Shown here piece after piece: positions 11,252 to 25,900 of a DNA stretch of 64,000 bases (position 1 is its first letter; each line of letters starts with the position of its first letter). The DNA is from Paragonimus skrjabini miyazakii. Taxonomy: Eukaryota > Platyhelminthes > Trematoda > Plagiorchiida > Troglotrematidae. The translations under genes and the position numbers were made by a program. The stretch covers positions 1-64,000 of the forward strand of contig JTDE01022299.1 of the NCBI GenBank assembly GCA_014338405.1. Reading direction: 5' to 3'. Below the pieces are notes generated by a model. That model had not been told where the DNA came from. It saw only the letters and a list, made by a program, of their open reading frames with translations, and did not search any database.

Positions 11252-11305
11252 GCTGATGAGTAGTCGGGGATTTGGTTAATTTCACGTTGAACATCACGCA
11301 GCTTT
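11252..11305 (+). repeat. MITE-like repeat, terminal fragment
   Basis: CTGATGAGTAGTCGGGGATT followed by TTGAACATCAC matches the left end of copies at 2251 and 31438. The partner end is absent. Confidence 0.6.
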
Positions 11306-14300
11306 GGGAAGAAAGAGATATTTTCAATCACTTGCCTCCTAATAATGAAGTGTTCTTTCGAGAACAATACCTGGTAGAAACGATTTGCCAAGCTCGTTAT
11401 CTTGACGTTGAAGACTTTAAGCATTGAAAAGCTTAGTTTTTGATAGCCTCATGCGAAACTTGCGGCCAGTTAATTACTCTCTATATGTTTTACTAAACAT
11501 GGTGTGACTCTTCAATTGGCCAATAACACATTTTTTATACGTTGTAGAATATGGAAGCAAAAATTTAAAGATAAGTGGCTGGCTCATATCAAAACGATGT
11601 CTGTTTCAATTTAAAAAAGAACAATAGACTGAGAGGACGAATTCGAGGTAGTCCTGGCTAACACATATGTGAATTATGAATTCTGGTTTTTATAGAATTG
11701 GAAATAAGTTTACATCTTCCACACAGTCCGGAGTTTCGTTCCAGCCACACAAAAGTTACCTACGTACCCGATTCTACAAATCAGATCTGTTATATTCTTC
11801 TGATCGAAAATGGCGTTACTAACGGTTATATACATATGGAATCTACTACAAGCCGCCAACGTACGATGGATCCCTCATACTGTGTGCATGCGGGATCTTT
11901 TTTTGACTGAAAAGAACGTTATTGATCAAAAGTCATCTTTGCTCTGATAATCAGTAACATAAGCACTAGTGATCAACCACACAACCACAGCTGGCACGCT
12001 ACAACTGGGGTCTGGTCAAGTTGTCGGTTTATTCTGCTGTTTAAATCGATTTAGTTTATTATCAGCTACGCGTTTTCTTTTACAGATTTCTCTTAAACCA
12101 GGCATACAAAATCAAACAATAAGCTTTCCGAAGAAAGTAAACAAACTGCGACACTCGATCGCGTTTGTAACAAAAACGATTGACGAGTGTTAGAAAAGTA
12201 ATTTTTTCAATCAACGGTTGATTAATGACAAAAAGCGGATGCACTGTGTTGGTTTCTGATTAATTGTACGAGATAACTAGTGAAACCCTCCTTGCACTAG
12301 TTGTCCAACAATGCTTAACATTAGATATTTTGGTGATCCGTGATTAACTTATGAAAAGTAAGCAAGATGTGGTTTGGAGTGTTAAGAACCCACGATAAAA
12401 TAAAGCCAATCAGTCACACCAAGTTACTGGTCATGGATAAACCAGTAGCAGACAGTTGGATGTGTCGGTTGCATGGCAAAGAGTTCAGGCGTTATGTTGA
12501 AAGTTCCAGAACAAAGTACTTTTGATACCCGATTTCACCTTGACGTGGAAGCTGATCTCAGGTTTTCGGTTTCATATCAATGAAAATTTACCGCCGACAC
12601 TCGCCTGCTGTTCACACTCAAACAGTCTAAGTGATCATCCTCAATGTATCTTCATTTTACTCAGGGTGCTGGAACAATCCATGGATGGCGGGTTGTTCCA
12701 TAGTTACACAGCGTACTTGCAACACCCAGTTAAGTTGGCAGTCTGGCTACCATCGGAATACATGGTACTTTCTTACCTGTAGATAAGATACATAGCACTT
12801 GATATAGTAAACAGTTGGCTAACTAAACTCACTGAATCTTTAGGCAGCAGCGTGTCCTCTAGTTGGAAGTGTTTTGCAAGGGTAAAAGACCTCCTGATTA
12901 TTGCACTCGAAAAATTTCTTTGTCGTACCAGTAAGTGTGATCTTATGCGGTATCACAGTTTTGAGAGAAACCTACCGTAAATTTCAGTTTTCCTGCCTCA
13001 TAGAACATGATTATTCAGTTGGTTACAGGTAGAAATGGTAGAACCCGCTGTTTGTATAGAGCAGATGGTCAACCATTTGTGGTTCAGTAGACAACCACTA
13101 GTTGCGGGATCCAGTGAACAACCCTAATATGGTATTGTCATTTTGGATTAATATGATGGCTGACTATGGTAGTCCAATTAAACATTGTGGGCAATCCCAG
13201 CGATCAGTCGTACAGGAAAAATTTATCCGTCCTTTCTTTTGAAGGCTTTAACCGAGATGGTGGAATGATTTTGGTTTTAAGTGTATAGCAACTTTTGTTC
13301 CACTGTTTGATGCAGTCACTTCACCAAATTTTCAGGGTTTTGTTTTCAGTCAATTGATTAACAAGGAATACAGTTTATTTCATCCCTCCAGACCTGAGCT
13401 GTTCCTCCATTACATCGCAGCAACCCAATGTTTCCCAACCACAAGCTTTTATTACACTAGCTTGCCAAACTAGCTTGTGTTTCGGGTATGACTACAATCA
13501 GGCACTAACACTACACAACGTCGTGAAGACCATTTTCAAGCAAATGACTAGTCCCAGTTTGCAATTGTGACTAATTCTTATGGTGCCAAGCTACAATAAT
13601 CGTCGACTGTAAGCTTGAACTCGAGAAGACGAACTGTGGAACTAGAATCAAACCCATTTTTATGCTCTACAACACGAGCCGGAAAAGTTACCTGTCATTC
13701 GATGCATTTGCTCAAGGCTACAACAATGCGCAAATGAAAGCAATTTCATCGTCTGCTACTACCAAGCAGACTAAATATAATGTCATACAATTCATGAACG
13801 CCAAGGGAAAGTGGCATCGGCATGCAAAATTACGTGGCGCATATTTCTGTTTTGTTAAGCGCACAGTAGTTGTTGAGTATACTAACAAGATTACGTTACA
13901 AGGTTGAGATAACTAAACGGTTGAAATTTGCAGGGTGTTGTTAAGATATTCGTCTCAGACAAGGCAATCGGTATCCATGAGACTAGTTGATAATTAATGT
14001 GATCCCTTAATTGTAGAAAAGCAGGGAATGATTATGTAAGTCAAGTGGTTAGGAGGTAACGAAAGTTGAGGCACCGTAGCAAACAAAAACAACTTGTACG
14101 GTAATAAGGAAGCTTTTGAAGTGATTCCCAATTCTAATCTAATCACATCACTGGAACCAGCAAAATTTTTTGCATCAACAAACATCAATAGCGTTGTTTA
14201 AGGTATTCTAATATAATCGATTTTCATGAAAAAGATATCCAGTGTTGAATAAACTTCCGTCTTAATGAGCAATTTTTCAAGTTATATTTTTGAACCGTTG

Positions 14301-17085
14301 AAAGTCCAATAACATTTGTTGTTAAGGACAGAGTGAATAATGGTAGGCGATAGATTTGAGTTACCGTGTATGAAAACCGTGATGTCAGATTTCCTTTTTA
14401 ATGTAAACCACACCCGAGGTGACGCTGAGACATTTCCAGAGTTATCATCTCTCGACACATAATTCAGTCTACGCTAACCGAGTACGTTCATGTATCTAAT
14501 CTAATGAAGGTGAATACGCGCGCCATACTACTCGTGAATAGTCAGACAACGGTAAGTACTGAGTTAATGAAGTAACCGGGGGAAAATACAAAAGACATCA
14601 GAATGAGCTTTGTCGTGAACTGGTATTTCCCGTACACGAATTTACCAGTCATATATGTGACCTCTTTGGATTACTGTTATGTGCAAACGAGCGTATGTGT
14701 CTATGATGTGGTTGAACTGTACAACCTATGTGGGTCTATTAGTGAATAATAGAATATTTTGGATGACATAGAATGGAGACCACTCACGACTGATCGTTTT
14801 TTTTGATAGGAATTGACTGAAATGTCTGTAGAAATCTTTTTACCATTCACCTCCTTCGCTCATCCCATTATCACAGGCAATGTGATGCGCTATCACATGA
14901 CACGTTTTGTGTCTGAATGTTTAACACATTTAGTCAGTAAGAGAATTTCCAAAGCCAATGGAATTAATGACCTTTCATCTAGATGTATATAAGCCTTTTA
15001 TTTTCTTTTGGGGATGTCAAATGCAGAAGTATGAAATTCTTTATCCAGAAAGCTTGACCGTATTAATGGAAAATTTTGGGAACAAACGTTTTGCCTTTTT
15101 ACAAGTAGATTATCTTATGAACTTCCGTGTGTTTGCCCAAAGTTGATGTATGAACAAGATGTGTAACCATATTTCAAGCATTTCTCCAGTACATACATCC
15201 AATTTTTATCATGAATGGGAATGAAAATTCAGGTAGCCATCTTTCAGTTTTATATGTCGTTGTTACAGTAAAATATTCTGGTTGTAACAAGTTGTGAATA
15301 AAACCCTTACTTTCCCAACAGTACTCGATATTACTATTGAGTGTTATTCATTTTAACGTAATCTGATGTAGATCGCAGTAAATAGTTAACGCTCCCATCG
15401 CCTTTCTTGATGACGCGTTGTACAAAAATAAGCGTTAAGCGGTGTTCGACAGGTTACAATTACAACAAGTGAGGTAATAGAGTTTAGGTGTTCACGTTAG
15501 TAATTTTCCTCAAAAGATGATAACATTTTACTTGTTAGTGTTTTTGCCAGCCTGAATTCGCATCAAATGACCAAGTTTTATTACACTGAACACTTTTACC
15601 GCCGTGATTTTCTCGTTCCAAAAATGAACAAGACGATCAGGCTAGTTGGTTCAGTCTGTGACTGACCTAACTGGTTTAACCAAAATAAATCTTTCAATTG
15701 GAAGTGAATCTCCGGATAGAATATTGTTGGTTAGAAAATGTCGACGACTCTCAGTTAATGTTGTCCAATGAGTTCAAACCACAGCTTTCGAACTGTTTTC
15801 GAATTGTTACAGTTTTGTTATGAGTTGTGGTTTGATATCATTTCAGTGTCAGACTCGGCCCTTCAAGCATCTGTAAGACCACTAGTGTAATGGTTCCATT
15901 TCACAATGCCCACTCTCAGATCAGCAGCCTACAGTTGACGAATTTGTCCTCGTTTCCGTGTGTCTGAATGGGGTACGAAACGGCCGCGTTCTTGTCGGCT
16001 ATTCACCTATGGTCTTTGCACAACATTTAATGCCGGACGACCACGACAAACATTATCAATAGTTCTTACCTGTCCGAAAGGTCATGCAAATGTGGTTTCA
16101 AGACACTAGAGGTACGTAATTACGCCCTTTCTCTGTATGTCATGAAGAAAATTGATTGCAGTTCTACTACGGAGGATGGCTGTCTGTTGAGTGGGAAACG
16201 GTCATACATTCATTGGCATTTCGTGCATTATGCCTAAACGTTGTATTCACACTGATTTCTGCGTGAACACGTTGGCAACCCTCGTTAATCAACTCTCACA
16301 CATCATCAGCTCTCATCCAAAATGATTACCGCATGTGTGTTTGTATTCAGTTTGCTGTTCATTCCATTGTGCTGACGACGCCAATAGTTGATTCAGGTGG
16401 AGCACGTTCACTGTCAGACTGTCGAATAGGCAAAAGGTTAAGTAAACTGACATGCAGATCAGCTGCCAAAAAACAGACAAACAAACAAGTCCGAAACCTA
16501 GCCACTTGGGGCAGTACATTTGTTTTCGTAAATTTGTTCAGAAGTAATCAACACCTGACCATAAAAATACTTGCGTCGACAGCTCATTGCTGACATTCAC
16601 ACACTATGGGCAATAGGTTGCCTCAATAATTATGTGAGCCAAGAGAGTCTGGAACTTATGCAAACAAAAACATAACCTATCAAATTTCTATGGGTATGGT
16701 TGGTTTATTTAGAGGCGCTTGCCAAACATTTTCTCCGTAGCTTCCAATCACCACGCCTATTTACGACTTGGGTGAAGTGACTGAGTGCATTTCGTTTGGC
16801 AGACGCGAACGGTTTGGTGTGGTTTGTCTGATCGCGAGCTAGAAAACCGGACAGGTCACACGTTAATGTTGTTTGCTCTTCGTCTGTAACAGGTCGGCTG
16901 TAATTTATGTAAGTGATTATATTTGCGGTATGATCTACAGGGAAGGTTTATGAAGTTGCACTTTTGATTCCGAACTGGTGAGAATCCATTGCACCGGGGT
17001 CGAAGTTAACCGAATGAACTGTTGATTGCAAAAATTTTACTGCGCAAAATTTGTAAGCTTATGTTGTTATGCCATTTTCTTTCAG
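11306..17085. other. Probable intron or upstream sequence of the glypican gene
   Basis: No earlier glypican exon could be identified. The exon at 17086 needs an upstream exon ending with two bases of a codon, so one must exist here or beyond the left edge. No transposon protein was recognised in this stretch. Confidence 0.45.
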
Positions 17086-17395
17086 ATGCCACAAATATTG
17101 TCAGGCTCGTCTAAACTTGATTTTGGACTCACTGATGACCAACTCTGAACAGGCACTACTTAGTGAATCAGAACATTTTCGAGGGTCGATATCTCAACGA
17201 CTCCGGGAATCACGTCGAGTCCATCGCCGAGGAACTCGTATGTTCGATTCCGGTCCAGACACACATGATCGATTGCTCGATGTGTCTCAGTACAAATCGC
17301 TTTACAGTCCAGAGCTGTTGTTCGCCATCCGATTGAATCGAATTCTCATGCATTCACTGGAAGTAGCTGAAACGTTAATTGAAGGACTCCGCGAA
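17086..17395 (+). CDS. Glypican, internal exon upstream of the cysteine-rich exon
   Basis: This is an exon of a glypican-type proteoglycan core protein. It is preceded by a TTTTCTTTCAG acceptor and followed by a GTAAGT donor. It is open for 103 codons in one frame, entering after two bases of a split codon and leaving in phase 0. The product begins CHKYCQARLNLILDSL and ends SLEVAETLIEGLRE. The ending resembles the helix before the central cysteine cluster of glypicans (the R...A...F.QGL region). Its phase fits the next exon at 35627 directly. The central stretch (about residues 30-70, rich in Arg, Ser and His) has no counterpart that I recognise in vertebrate glypicans. The exon itself is well supported. 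Assignment to glypican rests on phase, order and the terminal helix rather than on strong motif identity. Confidence 0.6.
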
Positions 17396-19407
17396 GTAAG
17401 TGATCTTAGATAAATCAATATGATTATTAATTCTCACCAAGATAGAACTATTTGTTTTGGGATTAGCTGACGCAATTCAACTAAATGTAATCTATATGAG
17501 ATCTTCTCTTTCCGGATTTGAGAAGAATTGAGTCGTAAAAATGTCACAGATTAAACATCCACGTCCCAGATTTCGTTTTACTGAATCCCGGTCAAATGAC
17601 CTTCAAACGTATGACAACTAAAATGTTGGTTCTCATTTAGGTGTTTCTTGTCATGTGACTTCAAGGGGGACAACTGCTTGCAAATATACCCACCCATAGA
17701 TTTGTAGGTTTATGTCAAATGTTGTGTATCGGAGGTTGGTGTCCACTCTCGAAGTTACTAAATCGTAATTCTGCGATTTAGCTGAAAAAAATGGAGTCAA
17801 TTCTCTCGACGTTCACGAGTGTTCTGTCATATTGCTACCCTTTTGTTATATGCAATCCGACTTAGCGTCAGCATGCAATAAGTAACAAGGCTACGTGTAC
17901 TTCAGCTTGTATCCACTTCCAGGTTGTGAGTACTAGTGCGTAAATTGACAAAACTTCGTATTGACTACTGTATTACTATTGAAAATAAAGTTAACACATA
18001 TTTCGCACACCAAAAATTATACGGTGCAGACATGTTGGCAACAAGTCACAGAACACACCGAAGCAGAAGTCGGACTTACGTACACATACAGCGATCTATG
18101 GGAGGAGATCGAGACAGCACCCAGGAGGCCTACTATGCCGGTTACTTGTAACGTTTGTGCCAGTCTAATAAAGTTTGACATCTCATTTTTTACCCCACAG
18201 TACATTCTGGTGTAAGTTGCTTCGTACTGCAAACACGTTTTATTGATGTGTCTTGACAGGTCGAGGTCAGGTACGCCGGTACACCAAAATGGTCGTTAAG
18301 ATGAAAGAACCGGCAGATCTGGAAGTGTATCGTCAATAAGATAAACGCAGTTATGGGGAAAATCTTATTTTATAGAGTTGCTCAATCACTTCGCGCTTGA
18401 AATCTACGGAGTAAACCACAGCTGGGTGTCTTTTATCATTGTCGTCTGTTCGTTCCTTTCTGATTCGGATGGGTATGCGAAGATAAACGATGTTCCTAAA
18501 GGATTAGGGAGTATTTGGCCGATGTAATTTTTATGTGCCGATGACCCGTCGTCAAAACTATCACGTTAATATGCCTCACTGTTTGTACTTTGCGTCAAGG
18601 ATGTAAAAGCATTTCGGAGAAAAAAGATTTGTACCACGACTACAAAGCGAATTATTGACGTTAGTTTTCTACGGGAATGAATAAGAATGTGCTTCATTTG
18701 AATTTAGGTAATGGGAACAAGGCGACAAGGTGACTCAAAAACCATAGTCGCGACTACAATAGATGTATGTTGTCGCTCGCTGTTTCATGTCTTTCCAATC
18801 CATAACTTAACTCACTTTAATGAGAAATTAACAATAACATGCACGGTAAACTTCATGATGCTCAGGGACCGCTTTTGTGTGCAAAGTGGTGTAAAGCTTA
18901 TTTAAGTCATAAACGAGTGGAAACGAGATTTATTAGTTGACACACATCCCCAGGAAAGAAAATCACCGACATTTCTATGCATGTATTTAAACGTACACAC
19001 ACCGAACAGATTTTTCTGGTGTGCATGTTTTACGATCATTTACAGTATTATATGCTCCATTGTAATAGCACGCACAGTCGACATTCCAGTTGAAGAGAAC
19101 GATCAACTAGACATTCGCTATTGGAGAAAAGAAGTTCTGTAAGTGGCTAGCACGATCTGCAAAGAATTTCACAGTAGAATATCATGTCTCATCCTAAGTG
19201 TTGGGAATGGTTTTACATCGTTAGAATAACTGCATGGTGGATTTTTCTTAATACCCTGTATCAGATATTGAAGAAACGTGAAACACCCATGGCAGAGAAC
19301 GCTGTCCGTCATTAAACTGCATTTATCCAATCAATATTCAATATTTATAACACATTCTGAAGAGCTTAATCATATCAGTTTGAGCAAAAATACTCAGTTG
19401 AACTCAT
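17396..19407. other. Start of the 18-kb glypican intron
   Basis: No coding or RNA feature could be supported. An LTR-like stretch at 18033-18235 was considered and rejected. Confidence 0.5.
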
Positions 19408-19919
19408 GCACTTATTCAAATAAAATCTTTCAAGTGAATTGTTATCACGCTCAGTTCTGACGAACGCCACTGAATTACCGGTAGGTAGAATAACAGATGC
19501 GATCCAATTTCGAAACATCTGAGCTCTAACTATACTCGAACCAGTGATGGAAACAACATGCCTAAACTTGGCAAGCGCTATACCAGTGGGGCAGATTTGC
19601 GATTGAATCCAATCATGGTATTTCTGATCTCCAGTCGAAAATCCGTTACTCAACTGATGGAGGGTCTGCCACGTTCATGTATGCTGTTACTCTAGCTGGT
19701 TTGAGTTCAACAGAAGCTCAGATTTTTTGCCATTAAATTTCTATTTATTGACACTGTTCACATGCATATCTGAATATATGCCACACATGTTGAGGGGGAC
19801 ATACGGATTCACGTTTATGGATTGTTCACCTCCACCGATGCACAACCCAAGACAATAGTTCATTGTCTGTACTGCCCACTGCTGTTTGAGCAACCAGGTT
19901 GGCAGTTAAGAAAACTGTG
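19408..19919 (-). mobile_element. Fold-back family copy F2, inverted partner of 27351-27862
   Basis: This 512-bp segment is the reverse complement of 27351-27862 with only a few mismatches. Both break off at the same sequence points (CACTTATTCAAA at one end and CACAGTTT / AAACTGTG at the other). Inside, an outward-facing pair of tRNA-like B-box ends (CTGGTTTGAGTTCAAC and CTGGTTCGAGTATAG) places it in the same family as F1. A short frame of about 92 codons is a by-product of the repeat and has no known motif. Confidence 0.75.
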
Positions 19920-22900
19920 AATGTCATCCCTCAGTCCATCTTGGAAGGCACACAAGGAATACAACGAAATTGACCATTTTGGATTTCTTGAAATTTACGG
20001 CCAAATCCGCTGATGTGTTGTGCTCACTCCGTAGGTTTAAAAGCTACTTTAGGATAACAGTAACGCAAATGAGACTGATCAACCTACTTATGACTAGTAT
20101 TTATGGATAGGTCTACGTGACTGATTCACACTCACTGATGAAAGCTGGTCAACTGCTAATGGAAAAGTATATGGGGTCACCAGTAATTTTACATTGCCAT
20201 TCACGGGTGTACACATAATAGAATATGTGATAGCTAAGACATGCACATACCCTCAGAATATTCAATGAGAACCATCAACGACGTGAGAAAGCAAGTGATC
20301 AATTTTTCAGCTAGACAGCATTAACTTGGAGTGGTATCTTGAACATGTCGACCGGTGTGATGTTATATCCTGCTGTCATAGTGTACACTACCATCTCCAC
20401 TACCCGACTGCAGTGATGTTATAACCAGTCACAGCGACTCATGCTAAGCAGTAACCCTTACTAATGCTAATCCACTAGCGGCGAAACCATAACTAGACGT
20501 AGAATAAACTATTTCAACTGGTGGATTCTTTCGAGAGGTGGTTAGTTTGACTTTTGCAGCCGGGACTTCGAGTAATCACATTTGCGTGTTTTCTGGAAAA
20601 CTGTTTATTATCGTAGCCCTCCCAAGTTGTTTGTCTGAATGATGAAAACAGTAGTTTTCTGGCCGTTGTTTCGGATATCTTCGAAGATTTCGCAATATTC
20701 ATTGCGGTAGTTACTGAGTTCCGAACGTTCGTCTCGCCACCAGACAAGCAAATATTTACCAATGAACACGTTATCTCCAAAATGTTGTGTTTAACAGCCA
20801 TGAGGACCTAAGATGTAGAACAAGCTATACATGTGTGTGAACATCTAACGACAGTAGTAAACCAAGTAGGTTGTCGGGTTCGCAACATTCCCAAGACGTT
20901 TGTGTGGACAGTGGGCATTATCTATCATGTAATCATTCAAACTCATGATTCAGCATGGTCATTCCATATCTGTTGGCAAACGCGCAATCAACAATCTCAT
21001 TATCTTGCAAACATCTAACTCACGTTAGTAACGTATCTGAAATGTTTATGTATTGAAATCAAGGCTTGTTCGTTAGTTTGTTCACCCTGTGTTTTCCACT
21101 TACATCACTCCATCAGTCCCACTCTGTGACAGGGTCTTCACCAAGGTCCTTTAACATACTATCAAGTAAAGTTTCACAAATATCACGCACTCGAATCGGT
21201 ATGTTTTGACCGATAGAATGAACAGCGTTTACGCGATACCTGAGCAGATAGGGCAATACTATCATTTTTATGAAACAACTCGACCAGCAAATAGGTGGTG
21301 GAAGAAAAAGGGTTGCTTCTGTAGAGTGATAACTTCCGATAACATTCCATAGTGGATGTGTTATTGTATAGGCTTGATAGGCCGAGACAGAGAGCCAAAA
21401 TCAGGTTCGAAACGATAAACTTCGTGATATGGGACAAAATCACTACCTTTAAGATTGGTAACAAAGCACTAAACGTTCATGAAATAAGGGATAAGAGAAC
21501 TCTCAAAAAATGCCAATGTTCAACGTTGGGACAGTTCACGCATCACCGCCACCTTGGATTTTGCTGGATATACCATGCAGTGTCCGATCGTTAAGTTTGT
21601 CACATCGCACTGTTTCCAAACGGTTTAGGTTCCAGTTTCTCGCCTGTATCGCTGCACCACCGCAATACCCTCAGCTTTTCTTTTGAGTCATCTGATCCAC
21701 AACATCTATTCTGATGACAAAACGCTATTCCACAATAATTGATAGAAGACCACATTTTCATCATATTGAAAAGAACGAAACAGGTATTGATCCTTGTATG
21801 CCGAAGTAACATCTAACTCGTTGGTGCTTCAGTCTGATTTGTGCCATTCCGATGGAACATAACTATATCCTATTACTATTTTGTTGATAAATTGCACTTC
21901 ATTTATCTTGCCGTGTGTTTAACGTTGGTAGCCGCATTGAGATCGTGCAATAAAGAGATATATGTGAAAGAATCACACGTACACTTGACTCTGTGCTTTA
22001 AATCAGTAAAATAAGAAGTATGTTTTTTTACCTAACAGAATTATGGTCTGGTTATGATACTTTCAGGACAAGCCATGTGGGTCTTTTTGCCTGACGAGGA
22101 CGTTTTCGTTTTGGGAAAAAAGCTACGTAACTTATTTTCAAACGTGTTCTACCTTTCAAGTTAGTTAGTTTTATGCCAGTTGGTTGCATCACTTCAAGAG
22201 ATCACATCGCCAATGAGTTAACCATCTGAAAAGGTAAGCCTAATATCAGAAAATGTATTTTACTTGGAGCTATAACCAAAACTTTCCTCTTCAAGAACGT
22301 CAGCGGTGTCACATTTAGCCTACCACTGCAAAAGGACTATCAAAAACGTTAGGCCACTATGTCTACAGTCTATACGATTCATCTCATATCCAAACCGTAA
22401 CGCAATAGACGATTTAGCAAGGGACCAATCCAGACGTCACATTATGATGTCACATCAGGAGTGGACTGAACCACTTCAACAAAAACACTCAAACATGGGG
22501 CTGACACTCTGTTATGCGTTACTGTACATTGATAAATATCTGTGTGTATCATTAAACTGCTGTATGCCTCAGCCGATCTACCTCAATAAGGTATATCGCT
22601 TTATCTTTGGTGCCTGAAGTATATTTATACTGTTTATCATTTTTTACAGCGTAACTTGTTTCTTGCAAGATGTGTTAACACATTCACTGATCTCTTCGTG
22701 AATATGTAGCCAGTAATCACAGGTGCCTCCCGTGTTATCTGAGAATCAGTATCCTTAGTTTGGTGATGACAGCTCAGGACAAGTTGGCCTACAACGAGCA
22801 GTTCAATGTAGATATGCGTCCAACTGTGATTTCCAATCACTGCCGCGCAAGCGTTGACGGCATTAGAGTGGGAAAACCTTTCTATCCTACATTCTTAGGT

Positions 22901-25900
22901 GATTTGGTTGATGAACGTCACCTTGTATATTCAACTTCGATTGACAGTAGGTGGCCTTCGTAATGGGCAATCCTGTCTATATCACCAGTAAAATGACGAA
23001 CAGTGACAAAGGTGGTCATTGTGATGAAATAATTCTTGGGTCAGTTACCAGAGCCTACTATTTTCAAATTGTATGCAATAATTGCTAGAGTGGATGATCA
23101 TCAAAAGGACACCTTGCCTGCCCGAAGGTAAGAATTTTTGTTCACACTGTCAACGAACTTTTGTTGTTTAACCGTCACCGTTGTCGAAATGTGAACCAAA
23201 CCCTGTTACACATTGCTGGTCTTTAATCGTACGTCGTTACAACATACACACACATAATTACATCTCATTCATCGTTTTGAGTTTCAGTACGTTTGTGATG
23301 TCACTATCTACTAAGCTTTCACTTCCTTCTAAGTGAAATTTTCGTGGACACAGTGACTGCGTGCTCCATCAGCCCTTAAAGGATGAGAAATGAACAACCA
23401 TCCGACCTTAGCAAAGTTTTGTACATATGAAATGTAGCCAGTTGGTAGCGGCAATCAGGAAATATGGCTAATATTATGACTTGAGTAGTAAATCCTTTTT
23501 AGTTGGTTAGTCAATTTTCTGGCTTACCTCTTTGTTATGAGGCAAGTTCATATAGTGTAGGCGCAATCCCGGCGCCCAATTAGCAGCTGGTAATCCAACT
23601 GTATGACAAACAGCGTGCCCTCGCTGTCAGTACAGTTACTTACAGCTCATCATTCACAACTCGCTAATTCCCATGTTTTACCTGAAGAATGAGATTATGA
23701 ATGGCCTTGACTAAATCAGAGCAGGCAATAGACATGGTAAACTGACCAATGCACGTCAGCTACTAATTCTCGAACAAATTTTACATGAGATCATTCACAT
23801 TGTTCAAATTTGACACCAAATAGGCGGTGACTGTCACTTTCAGGAAATTGGCAGAAATGAGAACACAATTAAAATACAGCAGCGAACTTGGTGGAAATCA
23901 CCGTTGGTTTTGCTTATGGAAATGACGGACGAGAGTGGGCATGATGTAAAACTGTACTAGATAACGTTTTCTGTATTGGTAGTAGCAGTTACACAAGTTC
24001 CACTTAAAAACCACTGTTCTGCTCATTCACAATTAGGCCAATTGTCAACGGCAAGATGTTTTATATATATGCATTTCAGTGCATTTTAAGAGGGAAAATC
24101 GGAAAGCAAAGTTGATCCTCACATATTTGAGATGGTTGGCCAGGTGATAAAGGTAGATATATTACACAACTATGACATTTCCGCCATAAAGAAATATGAA
24201 AACGGTGTAACATACTTGATTTGCCATCTGTTAAGAGGCATCTTACTCGATATATGAGTTTGTCCAAAGTATTAATAAGGATTTGAGTAAAAAAATGCAT
24301 ACAGGTGACTTAGGGATGAAAGATAGTGAATATAATGTCAAGTAGAAGAAACGGATAACGAACGATTAGAGGTAGACAATCGTACAAAATAAGATTGAAG
24401 ACATATATGATTTGTGAACCTTCGGGTGAACAATGTTTAATATGTGTACATCAGCATTATTGTGGTTTTCATTCGCATCGACGTAAATACTAAAAGTAAC
24501 ATTGTCGCTGACAAGAAAAATTACTTTAATGGTTGACGTGGTTGTTCGTGCTTCTTTTTGTTCTCTGTAGTTGAATAGTGGAAACTTGTTATTGAAACAC
24601 GCAACAATGCAATGGAAGCATTCTAAAATAGAAAATACATGGATTAGAATGTTGTTTTCGGCATAGTCGAAGGTTAGTTTGCTTTTTCGGACTAGGTCTG
24701 ATCACTTAGCCATCTTTAAATCATGCATGGATTGGCCACCAAGCTATAGACTTCACACTGGTCAGCACCGAATTCTGACAAATAAAATTTCTACCGAAAT
24801 ATATTGTGAGTAATTACACATGAGTTATTTGAAAGCTGCCAACAAATTTGTTTCGCGGTCAAACCTTAGCAAACAAATTCATCGACTATTCATCTGTAGT
24901 TTGACTGATGAAATAAACAGCCTGAAGCGTGTAGGTTGGACAGTGAAATCAACTGAAAACAACGCCTAGTTTTCGACCACGGAACAAAACAAGGCCATCT
25001 AACATTCAATCATTTTGGGATGCTCAAAAATATCGAGAGGAAACAATTGTAGGCCTAATGATATCACCGTATTGCACGGGAACACAAGTCCAATGGACAA
25101 TTCAGTTCGGTCAACATATCTGTCCGTGTTCTGTTGTTTGACCCGGAAGCGACCGCGGCCGCGTGACCTCCATGGGCGCGGTAGTCAGGGTAATGAAATG
25201 CATAATGAAACACATACGCCGCCCAAACACACGTACGCACGTAGTCAAGTGATTGTGTAGAGGAATGAGAAGACTGTGCAGATAGGAACCTGTCCCTCGA
25301 CCAATTCACAGACTGACTGAACTGCACTAGAATCCGCCCTCTACGTGCATCTACCTATTTATGAATCAGACATCATATTTACGCCTAAGTTAATTCGCCA
25401 CCAAATCTTGTACGAGGCCGTAAGTACTTATGAAGGCAGCAGATGTGATACTATTATGCAATATTGTGCTACTATATGTGAATTATTTATTTTTCGGGCA
25501 GAGTAATAGTTCAGATTGCTAGCATTCTGTTTTTGACTGGTGCTGAGGTAAGCTTCTAAGGTTCAGCAGTTAGTTTGTAAATAAACAACTCACCCTCGGC
25601 AAAATGGCGGGTTTCGTTTTGTCATCGCAAACAGTGTGCTCCCATGAAACATATACGGTTGCTTGTAAGGTTGGGGACCTAGGCCTGAATCGGAAAATTC
25701 GAGGTAATTTGAAACTAGGACCCACAAACCCGTGGTTGCTAGTCGCTTTGTTTACAGCGATCGGGCAGCTAGTTTTTGTGACGTCTTATTTTAGGCATGG
25801 TTATCCCATTGTCATTAGTTAACACTACCCTGTTCATGCATTGCTTAATAACGAAATTTTGGTGTTAATGACCCTAAGTATATGAATTGTTTGTTTCTTG

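Noticed and set aside
11252..11300. CTGATGAG motif, as in hammerhead ribozymes known from schistosome satellite repeats
   Set aside because: No matching GAAA core or closing stems follow. The motif is just the end of the MITE-like family.
18033..18235. LTR-like block starting TGTTGGCAACA with an AATAAA signal and a TGCAAACA end
   Set aside because: No target duplication, no partner LTR and no internal retroelement sequence on either side.
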